Origin: Planctomycetaceae bacterium
GTDB lineage: Bacteria; Planctomycetota; Phycisphaerae; Sedimentisphaerales; UBA12454
Assembly (NCBI GenBank): GCA_021371795.1
Contig: JAJFVK010000004.1
Span: forward strand, 1-64,000
Direction: 5' to 3'
Length of the DNA: 64,000 nucleotides
Under the pieces are notes generated by a model. It was not told where the DNA came from, made no database searches, and saw only the letters and a program-made list of their open reading frames with translations. Shown here one piece after another: positions 9,042-16,722 of the stretch. Position 1 is the stretch's first letter. Each line of letters starts with the position of its first letter. The position numbers and the translations under genes are program-made.

Positions 9042-9552
9042 ACGAAATATTGTTTTAATAGGTATGCCGGCGGTAGGCAAAAGCACTATTGGTGTCTTGC
9101 TTGCTAAACGGCTCGGCAGATATTTTCTCGATACGGATATTTTTATTCAGGCGATTGTCGGCAAAACTTTACAGCAGATAATCGACCAGCAGGGACTGGA
9201 GGCATTTTGCAAAATTGAAGCTGAACATATTGGGTGTATCGATAAGACAGATTGTGTTATCGCAACAGGCGGCAGCGCGGTTTACAGCGATGCGGCAATG
9301 CAGCATTTGAAAACCAGCGGCATAATCGTTTATCTTGATTTGCCGCTTGAAATGATTAAAAAGCGTTTGACAGATTTAAATATCCGCGGCGTGGTAATGA
9401 GCAAAAATCAAACGCTCGACGATTTGTATGTAAAACGAACCCCGCTTTATAAAAAATGGGGCGAGGTAAAAATTAATTGTGAAAATCTTAGCCACGAAGA
9501 AGTCATAGAGAAAATTATTAAAGATATTCAAGCATTTGGAAATGGAAGATAG
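9031..9552 (+). CDS. aroK: Shikimate kinase-like P-loop kinase
   Basis: A 173-residue nucleoside-monophosphate-kinase fold protein. The Walker A motif Gly-Met-Pro-Ala-Val-Gly-Lys-Ser-Thr lies near residues 11-19, followed by Asp-Thr-Asp, where shikimate kinases bind magnesium and shikimate. Arg-Thr-Pro-Leu-Tyr near the C-terminus matches the lid/substrate arginine. Two usual substrate-site features are altered: Gly-Gly-Gly is Gly-Gly-Ser and the Phe-Arg-x-x-Glu arginine is Cys-Lys. AAGGA at 9021-9025 favours ATG 9031 over ATG 9025. It overlaps paralogue 4 and ends the operon. Shikimate as substrate is likely but not certain. Confidence 0.75.
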   Translation: MENKRNIVLIGMPAVGKSTIGVLLAKRLGRYFLDTDIFIQAIVGKTLQQIIDQQGLEAFCKIEAEHIGCIDKTDCVIATGGSAVYSDAAMQHLKTSGIIVYLDLPLEMIKKRLTDLNIRGVVMSKNQTLDDLYVKRTPLYKKWGEVKINCENLSHEEVIEKIIKDIQAFGNGR

Positions 9553-9625
9553 AAGATTGAAGATTTGTGGAAACGCCTTCGGCGAATCTTTTATTCTTCA
9601 TTATTCAATCTTCAATCTTAAATCG
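9546..9625. repeat. Inverted repeat after the aroK-like gene
   Basis: GAAGATTGAAGATT on the left is mirrored by AATCTTCAATCTT on the right, with a small CGCC-TTCG-GCG hairpin between. A related arrangement of GAATGAAGAATG..., a GCC/GGC pair and CTTCAATTTTC follows truA at 25166-25256. It may stop transcription between convergent genes, but T tracts are poor. Confidence 0.6.
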
Positions 9626-9820
9626 TTACAGTTTCCATGCTTTTGCGAATGATTTGAAGCTGCGGTCGTAAGTTCTTTCAACGTCTTTTGGAAAGCAGCA
9701 GCCGGGCAATTGTTTAGATGCTAAATGATATTGCAGGCACTGACAGCATATTCCTTTGTTATCGCAGCCGGGATATGAACAGGTGCAAAAGCTCAAATTT
9801 TCTTTTTTCTTACATTCCAT
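9626..9820 (-). CDS. DUF6485 family small cysteine-rich protein
   Basis: A 64-residue protein starting Met-Glu-Cys-Lys-Lys-Lys-Glu-Asn-Leu, with about nine cysteines (including Cys-Thr-Cys, Cys-Cys-x-Cys and Cys-Cys-Phe-Pro) and the conserved Glu-Arg-Thr-Tyr-Asp-Arg-Ser near the C-terminus. This matches my memory of DUF6485, found in anaerobes and presumed metal-binding; the function is unknown. It converges on the aroK operon and lies downstream of leuB on the same strand, separated by the hairpin at 9859-9887. Confidence 0.8.
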   Translation of the reverse strand: MECKKKENLSFCTCSYPGCDNKGICCQCLQYHLASKQLPGCCFPKDVERTYDRSFKSFAKAWKL

Positions 9821-9858
9821 AATTAAAAATCAAATATCAAAAATAAAAATTAATGAAC

Positions 9859-9887
9859 CCAGCACCTAAAAATATTTTAGGTGCTGG
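9859..9887 (-). terminator. Hairpin after leuB
   Basis: A perfect 13-bp stem (9859-9871 with 9875-9887) and a 3-nt loop, 17 bp beyond the leuB stop on the minus strand. The T-rich tail follows only after several bases, so it may be a terminator or an mRNA-stabilising end. Confidence 0.65.
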
Positions 9888-9903
9888 ATAATTTTCTTAT
9901 ATT

Positions 9904-10989
9904 TTATTTTGCGACTTCGTTTGCTACCAAATCGCCAACCTGTGATGTTGAGTAGCCCATTTTACCTGCGGCCATACTCTTCATCTTATTCGCTGTTATG
10001 AATCGAACTGCGGTATCGATTTTCTTTGCCGCTGCTTCTTCGCCGAGTGTTTCGAGCATCATTTGAGCTGCGCAAATCGCGGCCAATGGATTGATAACGC
10101 CCATGCCGGTATATTTCGGTGCGCTTCCGCCGATAGGCTCGAACATTGAAACGCCGTTCGGATTAATATTTCCGCCTGCTGCGATACCCATTCCGCCCTG
10201 TGTTATTGCGCCGAGGTCTGTGATGATGTCGCCGAACAAGTTGCCGGTAACAAGAACATCAAACCATTCCGGACTCTTAACCATCCACATACATGTCGCG
10301 TCAACGTGATAATAATCTCTGCGGATGTCTGTATATTCCTTCTGTCCCATTTCGTGGAACGCGCGTTCCCACAGGTCGTAAACGAATGTCAGCACGTTTG
10401 TCTTGCCGACCAGACCGAGCGTATTTTCTTTGCCGACGCCGCGGGCTTTTTTGCCGTGCTTCTTTGCATATTCAAATGCGTACTTCAAACATCTGTCAAC
10501 CTGGAACCTGTTGTAAACCATTGATTGAACTGCCACTTCGTTTGGCGTTCCTTTTAATGTAATGCCGCCCGTGCCGGTATATGCGTCGCCTGAATTTTCG
10601 CGAACAACGACGTAATCTATTTCTTTCGGCCCTTTGTCTTTCAGCGGACATTCAACACCCGGATAAAGTCTTACAGGACGCAGGTTGATATATTGGTCAA
10701 GCGCGAAACGTGCCTTGAGCAAAATTCCCTTTTCAAGAATGCCCGGCTTTACATCCGGATGACCGATAGCGCCCAGCAAAATCGCGTCGAACTTGCGAAA
10801 TTCTTCGATTGCGCTGTCCGGCAGTGTTTCGCCGGTTCTCATATATCTTTCGCCGCCGAAATCAAAGTTTGTCAGATTAACTTTGAATTTGCATTTGTCT
10901 GCTGCGGTCTTCAAAACTTTTACAGCTTCTGCGATAACTTCCGGCCCTGTGCCGTCGCCGCCCATAACTGCGATATTATAACTTTTCAT
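9904..10989 (-). CDS. leuB: 3-isopropylmalate dehydrogenase
   Basis: Oxidises and decarboxylates 3-isopropylmalate in leucine synthesis. The 361 residues have the standard family length. Visible motifs are Gly-Asp-Gly-Thr-Gly-Pro-Glu-Val near the N-terminus, Arg-Glu-Asn-Ser-Gly-Asp-Ala-Tyr, the metal-site Asp-rich segment Leu-Phe-Gly-Asp-Ile-Ile-Thr-Asp, and Glu-Pro-Ile-Gly-Gly-Ser-Ala-Pro of the NAD site. The start is preceded by AAAGGA. Position as last gene of the leu cluster supports LeuB rather than another family member (isocitrate or tartrate dehydrogenase). Confidence 0.92.
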   Translation of the reverse strand: MKSYNIAVMGGDGTGPEVIAEAVKVLKTAADKCKFKVNLTNFDFGGERYMRTGETLPDSAIEEFRKFDAILLGAIGHPDVKPGILEKGILLKARFALDQYINLRPVRLYPGVECPLKDKGPKEIDYVVVRENSGDAYTGTGGITLKGTPNEVAVQSMVYNRFQVDRCLKYAFEYAKKHGKKARGVGKENTLGLVGKTNVLTFVYDLWERAFHEMGQKEYTDIRRDYYHVDATCMWMVKSPEWFDVLVTGNLFGDIITDLGAITQGGMGIAAGGNINPNGVSMFEPIGGSAPKYTGMGVINPLAAICAAQMMLETLGEEAAAKKIDTAVRFITANKMKSMAAGKMGYSTSQVGDLVANEVAK

Positions 10990-11006
10990 GTGTTCCTTTC
11001 TTTTTC

Positions 11007-11037
11007 AACCGCGGATTACGCGGATTTTCACGGATTA
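11007..11037 (+). repeat. CCGCGGATT repeat, copy a (upstream of leuB)
   Basis: It contains AACCGCGGATT, CGCGGATTTTC and CACGGATT in direct succession. The same element lies at 12056-12089 and 12834-12864 in the opposite orientation. This copy lies between the HEPN-like gene and leuB. Confidence 0.85.
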
Positions 11038-11073
11038 TATAATTTTTTAATAAAATTTGTATCTTATTCCGAT

Positions 11074-12051
11074 TTAAGTTGTTTTTGCATACTCGTCATC
11101 AAGTTTGTTAGCACTTTTTATTAAATCTAATATATGTACATTTGCAGAGTCCGCGTACACACGGGCATCTTGCGAATTAAGCGAACTTTTTGAAACATCT
11201 TCAAAATATTTTTTTAGTTTTTCAAGAGGATATTTGGAATGTTCAATGTCAAGACTAACGAAAACATCTTGCACCTCTCTTTCTATTAATTCTTTGTTCA
11301 ATTTATCAATAGATTTAATTAAATCATTGGTATTGGAAGATGCTAAACTTATTCTGCCTTCTCTTCCAATTCTTTGCGGTGTTGTCTCACCTTGGTTTTG
11401 AACATCTATAAGATTTATGGCTTCAAATACTTTGCCGATACAATATTGAGGATCAGTCGGAAAACAATCTCTTAATTTGTTTTGCTTATACTTATCTTTA
11501 TGTTCTTTTTCAATCGATTCCATTTTTTTTATCACTTCCTGAATAATTCCACAAAGCGATTGGTTCTGCTTTTTAATACAATCTGAAATCTTATATTCAC
11601 TGTAACTAAATTGTCCTGTTTCAGTATAACTAAATAGTTCGATAGAATCATTATCTATCAACATACCATGGGTACTGTTTGTATTTCCTTCTTTGGATGG
11701 ATGCCCAATGCCTTTATTGCGTAATTGTCTAATTTCATAAACTTCTGGATATTTTTTCTTAAAATCTTTCTCATTTTCAGGTAAAGGAATACCTATTGAT
11801 TTACACAGGTTTAATACGGCATCCTGTTGAATGTAAAGTGCCTGAAAAAGACCATAGATTATTAGTTTTTGTCCAATATCTTTGATATTTTCTTTGTTTA
11901 GACAATTATACGAATCTATAGCCATTTGAGCGGACTCAACAGTATCAAGACTTCCGCACATAAGGTTCCACCTTTTATGGTCTTTTGATAATAAGCTATT
12001 TAAGATGGACTTATTTATCAGTTCTCTAATTTTATAAATTAGGGATTTCAT
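11074..12051 (-). CDS. Unknown protein with HEPN-like Arg-x5-His motif
   Basis: A 325-residue, lysine-rich soluble protein. Its N-terminal ~120 residues are helical and end in Arg-Asn-Lys-Gly-Ile-Gly-His (111-117). This resembles the Rx4-6H signature of HEPN nucleases and is placed after a long helix as in those domains. The rest is charged with no motif I know. ATG 12051 lies 2 nt after the GxxExxY stop; the repeat just upstream supplies a CGGA that could act as ribosome binding site. Its codon use is more AT-rich than the leu genes, suggesting acquisition. A toxin or defence role is only a possibility. Confidence 0.6.
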   Translation of the reverse strand: MKSLIYKIRELINKSILNSLLSKDHKRWNLMCGSLDTVESAQMAIDSYNCLNKENIKDIGQKLIIYGLFQALYIQQDAVLNLCKSIGIPLPENEKDFKKKYPEVYEIRQLRNKGIGHPSKEGNTNSTHGMLIDNDSIELFSYTETGQFSYSEYKISDCIKKQNQSLCGIIQEVIKKMESIEKEHKDKYKQNKLRDCFPTDPQYCIGKVFEAINLIDVQNQGETTPQRIGREGRISLASSNTNDLIKSIDKLNKELIEREVQDVFVSLDIEHSKYPLEKLKKYFEDVSKSSLNSQDARVYADSANVHILDLIKSANKLDDEYAKTT

Positions 12052-12053
12052 TT

Positions 12054-12467
12054 TTAATCCGCGCAATCCCGCGTTAATCCGCGGTTTTTTTGAAGTATAA
12101 ACCTTTTGTATTTTAAAGACTGTTCACCGAAATTTATTAACAGGCCAACTTCAAGACCTGTTGCTTTCATATAATTTAAAATTTGAGCTTCTTCGACATT
12201 GGAGATAGCTTTCAATGCTTTAAGTTCAACCAAAACTTTTCCGCCGACCAATAAATCACAAATAAACTGTTTTGCCAACAATCCTTTGTAAAAGACATCA
12301 ATCCCTTTTTGTCTTTCATAAGGTATTTTCCGGATATCAAACTCAATAGCCAAAGCTTCTTCATATACATTCTCAAGAAATCCGCTGCCGAGAGTTGTAT
12401 GTACTTCCATAGCAGCTCCAATTATTTCTCGTGTCAGCTCATTATGCAATAAATCAGTTTCAGCCAT
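12054..12467 (-). CDS. GxxExxY family protein (PDDEXK-like)
   Basis: A 137-residue protein with the family hallmark Gly-Phe-Leu-Glu-Asn-Val-Tyr at about 29-35 and the core Phe-Ile-Cys-Asp-Leu-Leu...Val-Glu-Leu-Lys (Asp...Glu-x-Lys), typical of PDDEXK nuclease folds. The family is widespread and functionally undefined. The final eleven residues (Lys-Asn-Arg-Gly-Leu-Thr-Arg-Asp-Cys-Ala-Asp) are translated from dispersed repeat b. It sits inside the leucine operon between two other accessory genes, with 2-nt spacing to each. Confidence 0.85.
   Translation of the reverse strand: MAETDLLHNELTREIIGAAMEVHTTLGSGFLENVYEEALAIEFDIRKIPYERQKGIDVFYKGLLAKQFICDLLVGGKVLVELKALKAISNVEEAQILNYMKATGLEVGLLINFGEQSLKYKRFILQKNRGLTRDCAD
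12056..12089 (-). repeat. CCGCGGATT repeat, copy b (encodes GxxExxY C-terminus)
   Basis: Read on the minus strand, it gives AACCGCGGATTAACGCGG followed by GATTGCGCGGATTAA. It encodes the last residues and supplies the TAA stop of the GxxExxY gene. Same orientation as copy c. Confidence 0.85.
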
Positions 12468-12469
12468 TT

Positions 12470-12820
12470 TTAACTTTCAAATTCACCCTGGCTAATTAAA
12501 TCTTTGCTCTCCTTTTCTTCTGGAGAAAAGATAGCCTTTTTAAAAAACTTATAAAATTCTTCTCGTCCTGCATTACTACCACTCAAAAAAAGATTAAGAA
12601 AAGTTGTGTCTTCTACATTTTCTTTTTGATTATGCAAATCATATTTTATCAATTCTACTGCTGTTTCAAGGCAAGGCCTTGAACAATAAGCATCTAAAAG
12701 ACTAGCGAGTTCCTTTGGAATAAAACTTCCATTTAATGCTGTCTCTAATTTTTCGGCAACAAAATCGTAACGACATCCTTTTAGTAATTTTGCCCAGCGT
12801 CTTTTTTCAAAAAAATTCAT
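12470..12820 (-). CDS. Hypothetical protein, 116 aa
   Basis: A small soluble helical protein starting Met-Asn-Phe-Phe-Glu-Lys-Arg-Arg-Trp-Ala-Lys-Leu-Leu; no family recognised. I chose ATG 12820, which has AGG 6 nt upstream. A longer reading from 12883 would translate repeat c as [10 protein letters not shown] and overlap leuD by 32 nt. It lies between leuD and the GxxExxY gene, which starts 2 nt after its stop. Codon use is AT-rich like the HEPN-like gene. Confidence 0.6.
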   Translation of the reverse strand: MNFFEKRRWAKLLKGCRYDFVAEKLETALNGSFIPKELASLLDAYCSRPCLETAVELIKYDLHNQKENVEDTTFLNLFLSGSNAGREEFYKFFKKAIFSPEEKESKDLISQGEFES

Positions 12821-12833
12821 TTTATACCTAAAA

Positions 12834-12864
12834 AATCCGTGTAAATCCGCGTTAATCCGCGGTT
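12834..12864 (-). repeat. CCGCGGATT repeat, copy c (supplies leuD stop)
   Basis: On the minus strand it reads AACCGCGGATTAACGCGG then ATTTACACGGATT. The last residues of LeuD (Gly-Thr-Ala-Asp) and its TAA stop fall in this repeat. It marks the left boundary of the accessory insertion in the leu operon. Confidence 0.85.
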
Positions 12865-13340
12865 CCCTTTTTAATGTGTTCAAGCAATCCGCCGTCGTTG
12901 ATTATCTCAATCGCGAAATCGGGCAGCGGTTTGAACGTAATTTCTTTTTTCTGCGTTTTATTAGTAATCACGCCTTTTTTGTAATCGATTTCAACTTCAT
13001 CGCCGTCTTTGATTTTTGATGTCGCGTCAGTAAGTTCAATTGGATAGAACCCGCAGTTAATGCAGTTGCGATAAAAAATTCTCGCGAAATTATTTGCGAT
13101 AACCGCGCCGACCTTTGCGCCCTGAAGCGCCCAGACAGCGTGTTCTCTTGATGAGCCGCAGCCGAAATCGTCGCCGGCAACGATGCAGTCGCCCGGCTTG
13201 CATTTCTTTATAAAACCTGTGTCAAGGTCTTCCATACAATGCGTCGCCAGTTCCGCAACATTATCAGTATTCAAATACCGTGCCGGAATAATCTCGTCGG
13301 TATTTATATGATCTCGTTTATAAACATGTGCTTTCGCCAT
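12852..13340 (-). CDS. leuD: 3-isopropylmalate dehydratase small subunit
   Basis: Small (swivel) subunit of isopropylmalate isomerase, working with LeuC. At 162 residues it is the short archaeal/HacB-like form. Residues [10 protein letters not shown] near the N-terminus and [12 protein letters not shown] are the family substrate-recognition motifs. Its 3' end runs into dispersed repeat c, which provides the stop codon. Confidence 0.93.
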   Translation of the reverse strand: MAKAHVYKRDHINTDEIIPARYLNTDNVAELATHCMEDLDTGFIKKCKPGDCIVAGDDFGCGSSREHAVWALQGAKVGAVIANNFARIFYRNCINCGFYPIELTDATSKIKDGDEVEIDYKKGVITNKTQKKEITFKPLPDFAIEIINDGGLLEHIKKGTAD

Positions 13341-13388
13341 TTTAAACTCCTTTTGGGGTTTAGGGGATAGAACTGTACCCTATACCCT

Positions 13389-14651
13389 TTATAAATATTT
13401 TCTACAATCTACTAATTTTCCTTCAATCGCGCTTGCTGCTGCTGTTGCCGGAGAAGCAAGATAAACTTCGCTCTTTGGGCTTCCCATTCTGCCGACAAAA
13501 TTGCGGTTCGTTGTACTTATGCATTTTTCGCCCGCGGCGAGAATTCCCATAAATCCGCCAAGGCACGCTCCGCAAGTCGGTGCGCTAACTACGCATCCGG
13601 CAGCGTAGAAGATGTCGAACAGTTTTTCGTCCATCGCCTGTTTCCATATTACAGGCGTTGCCGGCACAATAATCGTTCTAATCTTTACGGTTTTGCCTTT
13701 CATAATCTTCGCGACGATTCGTAAATCTTCAATGCGGCCGTTCGTGCAGCTTCCGATATAAGCCTGATTCATCGCCAGACCTTTGCAGTCGCCGATTTCT
13801 TTTCCGCCGCTTGGCAGATGCGGGAACGCAACCATCGGTTCGAGCTTCGAGCAATTGATTTCAATCGTCTGTTCATATTTCGCATCCGCGTCCGATTCGT
13901 AAACCTTGTACGCCTTTTTGTCTTTCAGATGTTCGTCGAGATATTTTTTCGTAACATCATCGAAGCCGATAATGCCGTTTTTGCCGCCAGCCTCGATTGC
14001 CATATTCGTAATGGTCATTCTCGCTTCCATCGACATACTCTTCAGCGCGGGGCCGACAAACTCCATCGCCTTGTACAGTGCGCCGTCAGTTCCGATTTTC
14101 GCGATTACATCGAGAATTACATCTTTGCTGTAAACGCCTTTCGATAATTTGCCGTTAAGAACAAATTTTATCGATGATGGCACTCTGAACCAAAGTGTGC
14201 CGGTCGCGATAGCCGCAGCTAAATCCGTTGAGCCGATACCTGTTGAAAAAGCAGCGAACGCGCCGTAAGTACACGTGTGGCTGTCGCCGCCGATGATTAC
14301 TTCGCCCGGCTTAATATGTCCCTGTTCGGGAAGCAGCGCGTGGCAAACGCCCGCTTTGCCGAGCGGATAATAATTTTTAATTTTCTTGGCTCTTGCCCAG
14401 TCGTCGAGTCTTTTGTGCAGTTCCGCCGATTTGATATCCTTTGCCGGCTGGAAATGGTCTGGCGTTACGACAATTTTCTTATTGTCGAAAACCTTATCGA
14501 TACCTTTTTCCTTGAGCATTGATATCGCTGCCGGCGTTGTTACATCGTGGCACATTATGCAATCGATTTTCGCATCGATTAAATCGCCCGGTTCTACATT
14601 TTTTTTACCTGCCGACGCGGCAAGTATCTTTTCCGTTATTGTCATTCCCAT
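13389..14651 (-). CDS. leuC: 3-isopropylmalate dehydratase large subunit
   Basis: Aconitase-type large subunit, 420 residues (short LeuC/HacA class). The 4Fe-4S cluster cysteines are visible as Gly-Ser-Cys-Thr-Asn-Gly-Arg and Pro-Thr-Cys-Gly-Ala-Cys-Leu-Gly-Gly. Gly-Gly-Asp-Ser-His-Thr-Cys-Thr and Cys-His-Asp-Val-Thr-Thr-Pro are also standard. The 48-bp gap to leuD contains a GGGTATAGGGTAC word also found after asd; the gap to leuA holds another inverted repeat. Confidence 0.94.
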   Translation of the reverse strand: MGMTITEKILAASAGKKNVEPGDLIDAKIDCIMCHDVTTPAAISMLKEKGIDKVFDNKKIVVTPDHFQPAKDIKSAELHKRLDDWARAKKIKNYYPLGKAGVCHALLPEQGHIKPGEVIIGGDSHTCTYGAFAAFSTGIGSTDLAAAIATGTLWFRVPSSIKFVLNGKLSKGVYSKDVILDVIAKIGTDGALYKAMEFVGPALKSMSMEARMTITNMAIEAGGKNGIIGFDDVTKKYLDEHLKDKKAYKVYESDADAKYEQTIEINCSKLEPMVAFPHLPSGGKEIGDCKGLAMNQAYIGSCTNGRIEDLRIVAKIMKGKTVKIRTIIVPATPVIWKQAMDEKLFDIFYAAGCVVSAPTCGACLGGFMGILAAGEKCISTTNRNFVGRMGSPKSEVYLASPATAAASAIEGKLVDCRKYL

Positions 14652-14684
14652 AGTTCAAATATTCCTAAAAAAGTTTTTTATTTA

Positions 14685-14756
14685 GAGGTAAGGATGTAAA
14701 GAATTAACGAAGTAAGGAAACCGGCATTGCCGTTCCCTACATCCTTGTTTCTTACT
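14685..14756. repeat. Intercistronic inverted repeat between leuA and leuC
   Basis: AAGGATGTA and GAAGTAAGG on the left recur inverted as TACATCCTT and CTTACTTCC on the right, around a GCCGGCATTGCCG core. It may modulate expression between leuA and leuC, but no T tract supports termination. Confidence 0.6.
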
Positions 14757-14759
14757 TCC

Positions 14760-16310
14760 CTATTTCTTTGAAACCATTCTATTTAACGCATCGACGAACG
14801 CTTTTGCCGATGCTTCTATAATATCCGTAGAAACACCTCTGCCGGTGAATCTTATTCCTTCGTTGTCGATTACTTTAACCGTCGCTTCGCCGAGTGCTTC
14901 TTTCCCGCCGGTAACGGCTTTAATCGAATACAGGTCAACCTTTGGCGATTGTCCCGTTGCGATTCTTATCGCTTCATAGGCCGCATCGACAGGTCCGTCA
15001 CCACATGCCGCCGCGGTAACGACATCTGCTTTACCGTTCACTTTCATTTTCACGCTTGCTGTCGGAAGAGTTCCCGTTCCGCATGCGACGTGCAAATATT
15101 GAAGTTCATATACCTGCTCTGTTGTTCGTCTTTCATCGCCGACAAGAGCCGCGATATCTTCATCGAAGACTTCTGTCTTTTTGTCCGCGATATTGAGAAA
15201 TCTCTGGTACAGCGTTTCAAGTTCAGCATCTGAAACTTCATATCCAAGCTCGGCGAGTCTGTGTTTCAGGCCGTGCCTTCCGGTTCGCGCGGTCAATACA
15301 ACTGCGCTCTTGGGCTGACCGACATCTTCCGGCCGCATAATTTCATACGTCAGCGGATTTTTCAGAAAACCGTCAACGTGAATGCCGCTGCTGTGCGCGA
15401 ATGCGTTTGCACCGACGATTGATTTATTCGCAGGAACAAAAATGCCGAGCATTTCGGAAACCATTCTGCTTGTCTTGTAAAGTTCCTTCGAGTTAATTCC
15501 CGTATCGCACTTGAAAAAATCTTTTCTGGTTCTAATCGCCATTACAGATTCTTCAAGCGATGCGTTGCCGGCTCGTTCGCCGACGCCGTTAATCGTGCAT
15601 TCAATCTGTCTTGCGCCGTGCGCAACGCCTGCCAGCGTATTCGCGACCGACATTCCGAGATCGTCGTGGCAGTGAACGCTGAAAATAGCTTTCTTTGAGT
15701 TCGGCACATTATTAATTATGCCGGCAATCAACATTCCCCACTGTTCAGGAATCGCATAGCCGGTAGTGTCGGGGATATTAACCGTTGTCGCACCGGCGGC
15801 GATGACCGCTTCGACCATTTTGTACAGATAATCTTTGTCGGCTCTGCCGGAGTCTTCGCAGTAGAACTCGACATCGTCGGTATATTGCTTTGCGCGTTTG
15901 ACGGCCTTAACGCCCATTTCGATAGCTTTAGCTTTTTTCTCTTCGAGCGTTTTGCCGTATTTGTCGTCCTTGAATTTGCTTGCGATGTGAATATCGCTGA
16001 TGCCCAGGCCGGTATGTATTCTGGATTTCTTTGCTTTTTTCAGTGCCGCGCCTGCCGAGTCGATATCCTTATCGACTGCGCGTGAAAGCCCACAAATCGT
16101 CGGGCCGGTAACTTCCTGCGCGATAAGCTGCACAGCCTCGAAGTCCAGCGGCGAAGAAATCGGGAATCCCGCTTCGATAACATCAACGCCGAGCCGCGCG
16201 AGCTGGGTTGCGAGTTCTAATTTTTCGCGCACACCGAGCCTCGTGCCAGCCGCCTGTTCGCCGTCTCTTAACGTTGTATCGAATACTATTATCTTTTCTT
16301 CAGTAGACAT
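14760..16310 (-). CDS. leuA: 2-isopropylmalate synthase
   Basis: Condenses acetyl-CoA with 2-ketoisovalerate, the committed step to leucine. The 516 residues include the HMGL TIM barrel (Asp-Thr-Thr-Leu-Arg-Asp-Gly-Glu-Gln at about 10-18, metal site His-Cys-His-Asp-Asp) and the C-terminal LeuA allosteric domain, so leucine feedback inhibition is expected. It is the first structural gene of the minus-strand leu operon. The 5' region contains a candidate leader peptide ORF about 125 bp upstream. Confidence 0.95.
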   Translation of the reverse strand: MSTEEKIIVFDTTLRDGEQAAGTRLGVREKLELATQLARLGVDVIEAGFPISSPLDFEAVQLIAQEVTGPTICGLSRAVDKDIDSAGAALKKAKKSRIHTGLGISDIHIASKFKDDKYGKTLEEKKAKAIEMGVKAVKRAKQYTDDVEFYCEDSGRADKDYLYKMVEAVIAAGATTVNIPDTTGYAIPEQWGMLIAGIINNVPNSKKAIFSVHCHDDLGMSVANTLAGVAHGARQIECTINGVGERAGNASLEESVMAIRTRKDFFKCDTGINSKELYKTSRMVSEMLGIFVPANKSIVGANAFAHSSGIHVDGFLKNPLTYEIMRPEDVGQPKSAVVLTARTGRHGLKHRLAELGYEVSDAELETLYQRFLNIADKKTEVFDEDIAALVGDERRTTEQVYELQYLHVACGTGTLPTASVKMKVNGKADVVTAAACGDGPVDAAYEAIRIATGQSPKVDLYSIKAVTGGKEALGEATVKVIDNEGIRFTGRGVSTDIIEASAKAFVDALNRMVSKK

Positions 16311-16434
16311 ATCTTGTCTCCTTTATAAGTCCTGTGGTCTCACAAATTGAGAATCCAAAGATTATGCAATAAAATGCTTTAAATTTCAATAAACAATAAT
16401 AAATATGGGAGATAGGAGAGATTAGTGTATGCGC

Positions 16435-16509
16435 CTATTGGCGCAAAATAAGAGCGAGAGCGATAATCGCTGCTGAATTGAATACGATATTTGTTGTCTG
16501 GTTACTCAT
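16435..16509 (-). promoter_or_regulatory. Candidate branched-chain amino acid leader peptide ORF (24 codons) upstream of leuA
   Basis: On the minus strand an ATG opens a 24-codon ORF ending Ala-Ala-Ile-Ile-Ala-Leu-Ala-Leu-Ile-Leu-Arg-Gln: Ile x4, Leu x3 and Val x1. Its TAG stop falls inside a GCGCC-AATA-GGCGC hairpin (16431-16444). The 124 bp between the leader stop and leuA lacks a clear terminator, so control could be by hairpin-dependent translation or readthrough rather than classical attenuation. The rest of the 412-bp leuA/asd gap is AT-rich with no other feature, except a CTTTGTGTCTCTGTGG element just before asd. Confidence 0.5.
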
Positions 16510-16722
16510 AAGCTACTAATTATATAACTAATATTAATAGGATACAACAGAAAAACTGATTTTTGCCATAAATTACCCATCTTTACTTGACTTTTGGTGC
16601 ATATCTATATAGTATGTCTCGGCTTAAATTAATAAACATTCAATAAGCTATTGTTATCCATAGGCTGAACACAGTAAGTTATATCTCAATTTTCTTTGTG
16701 TCTCTGTGGTGAAAGGAATAAA

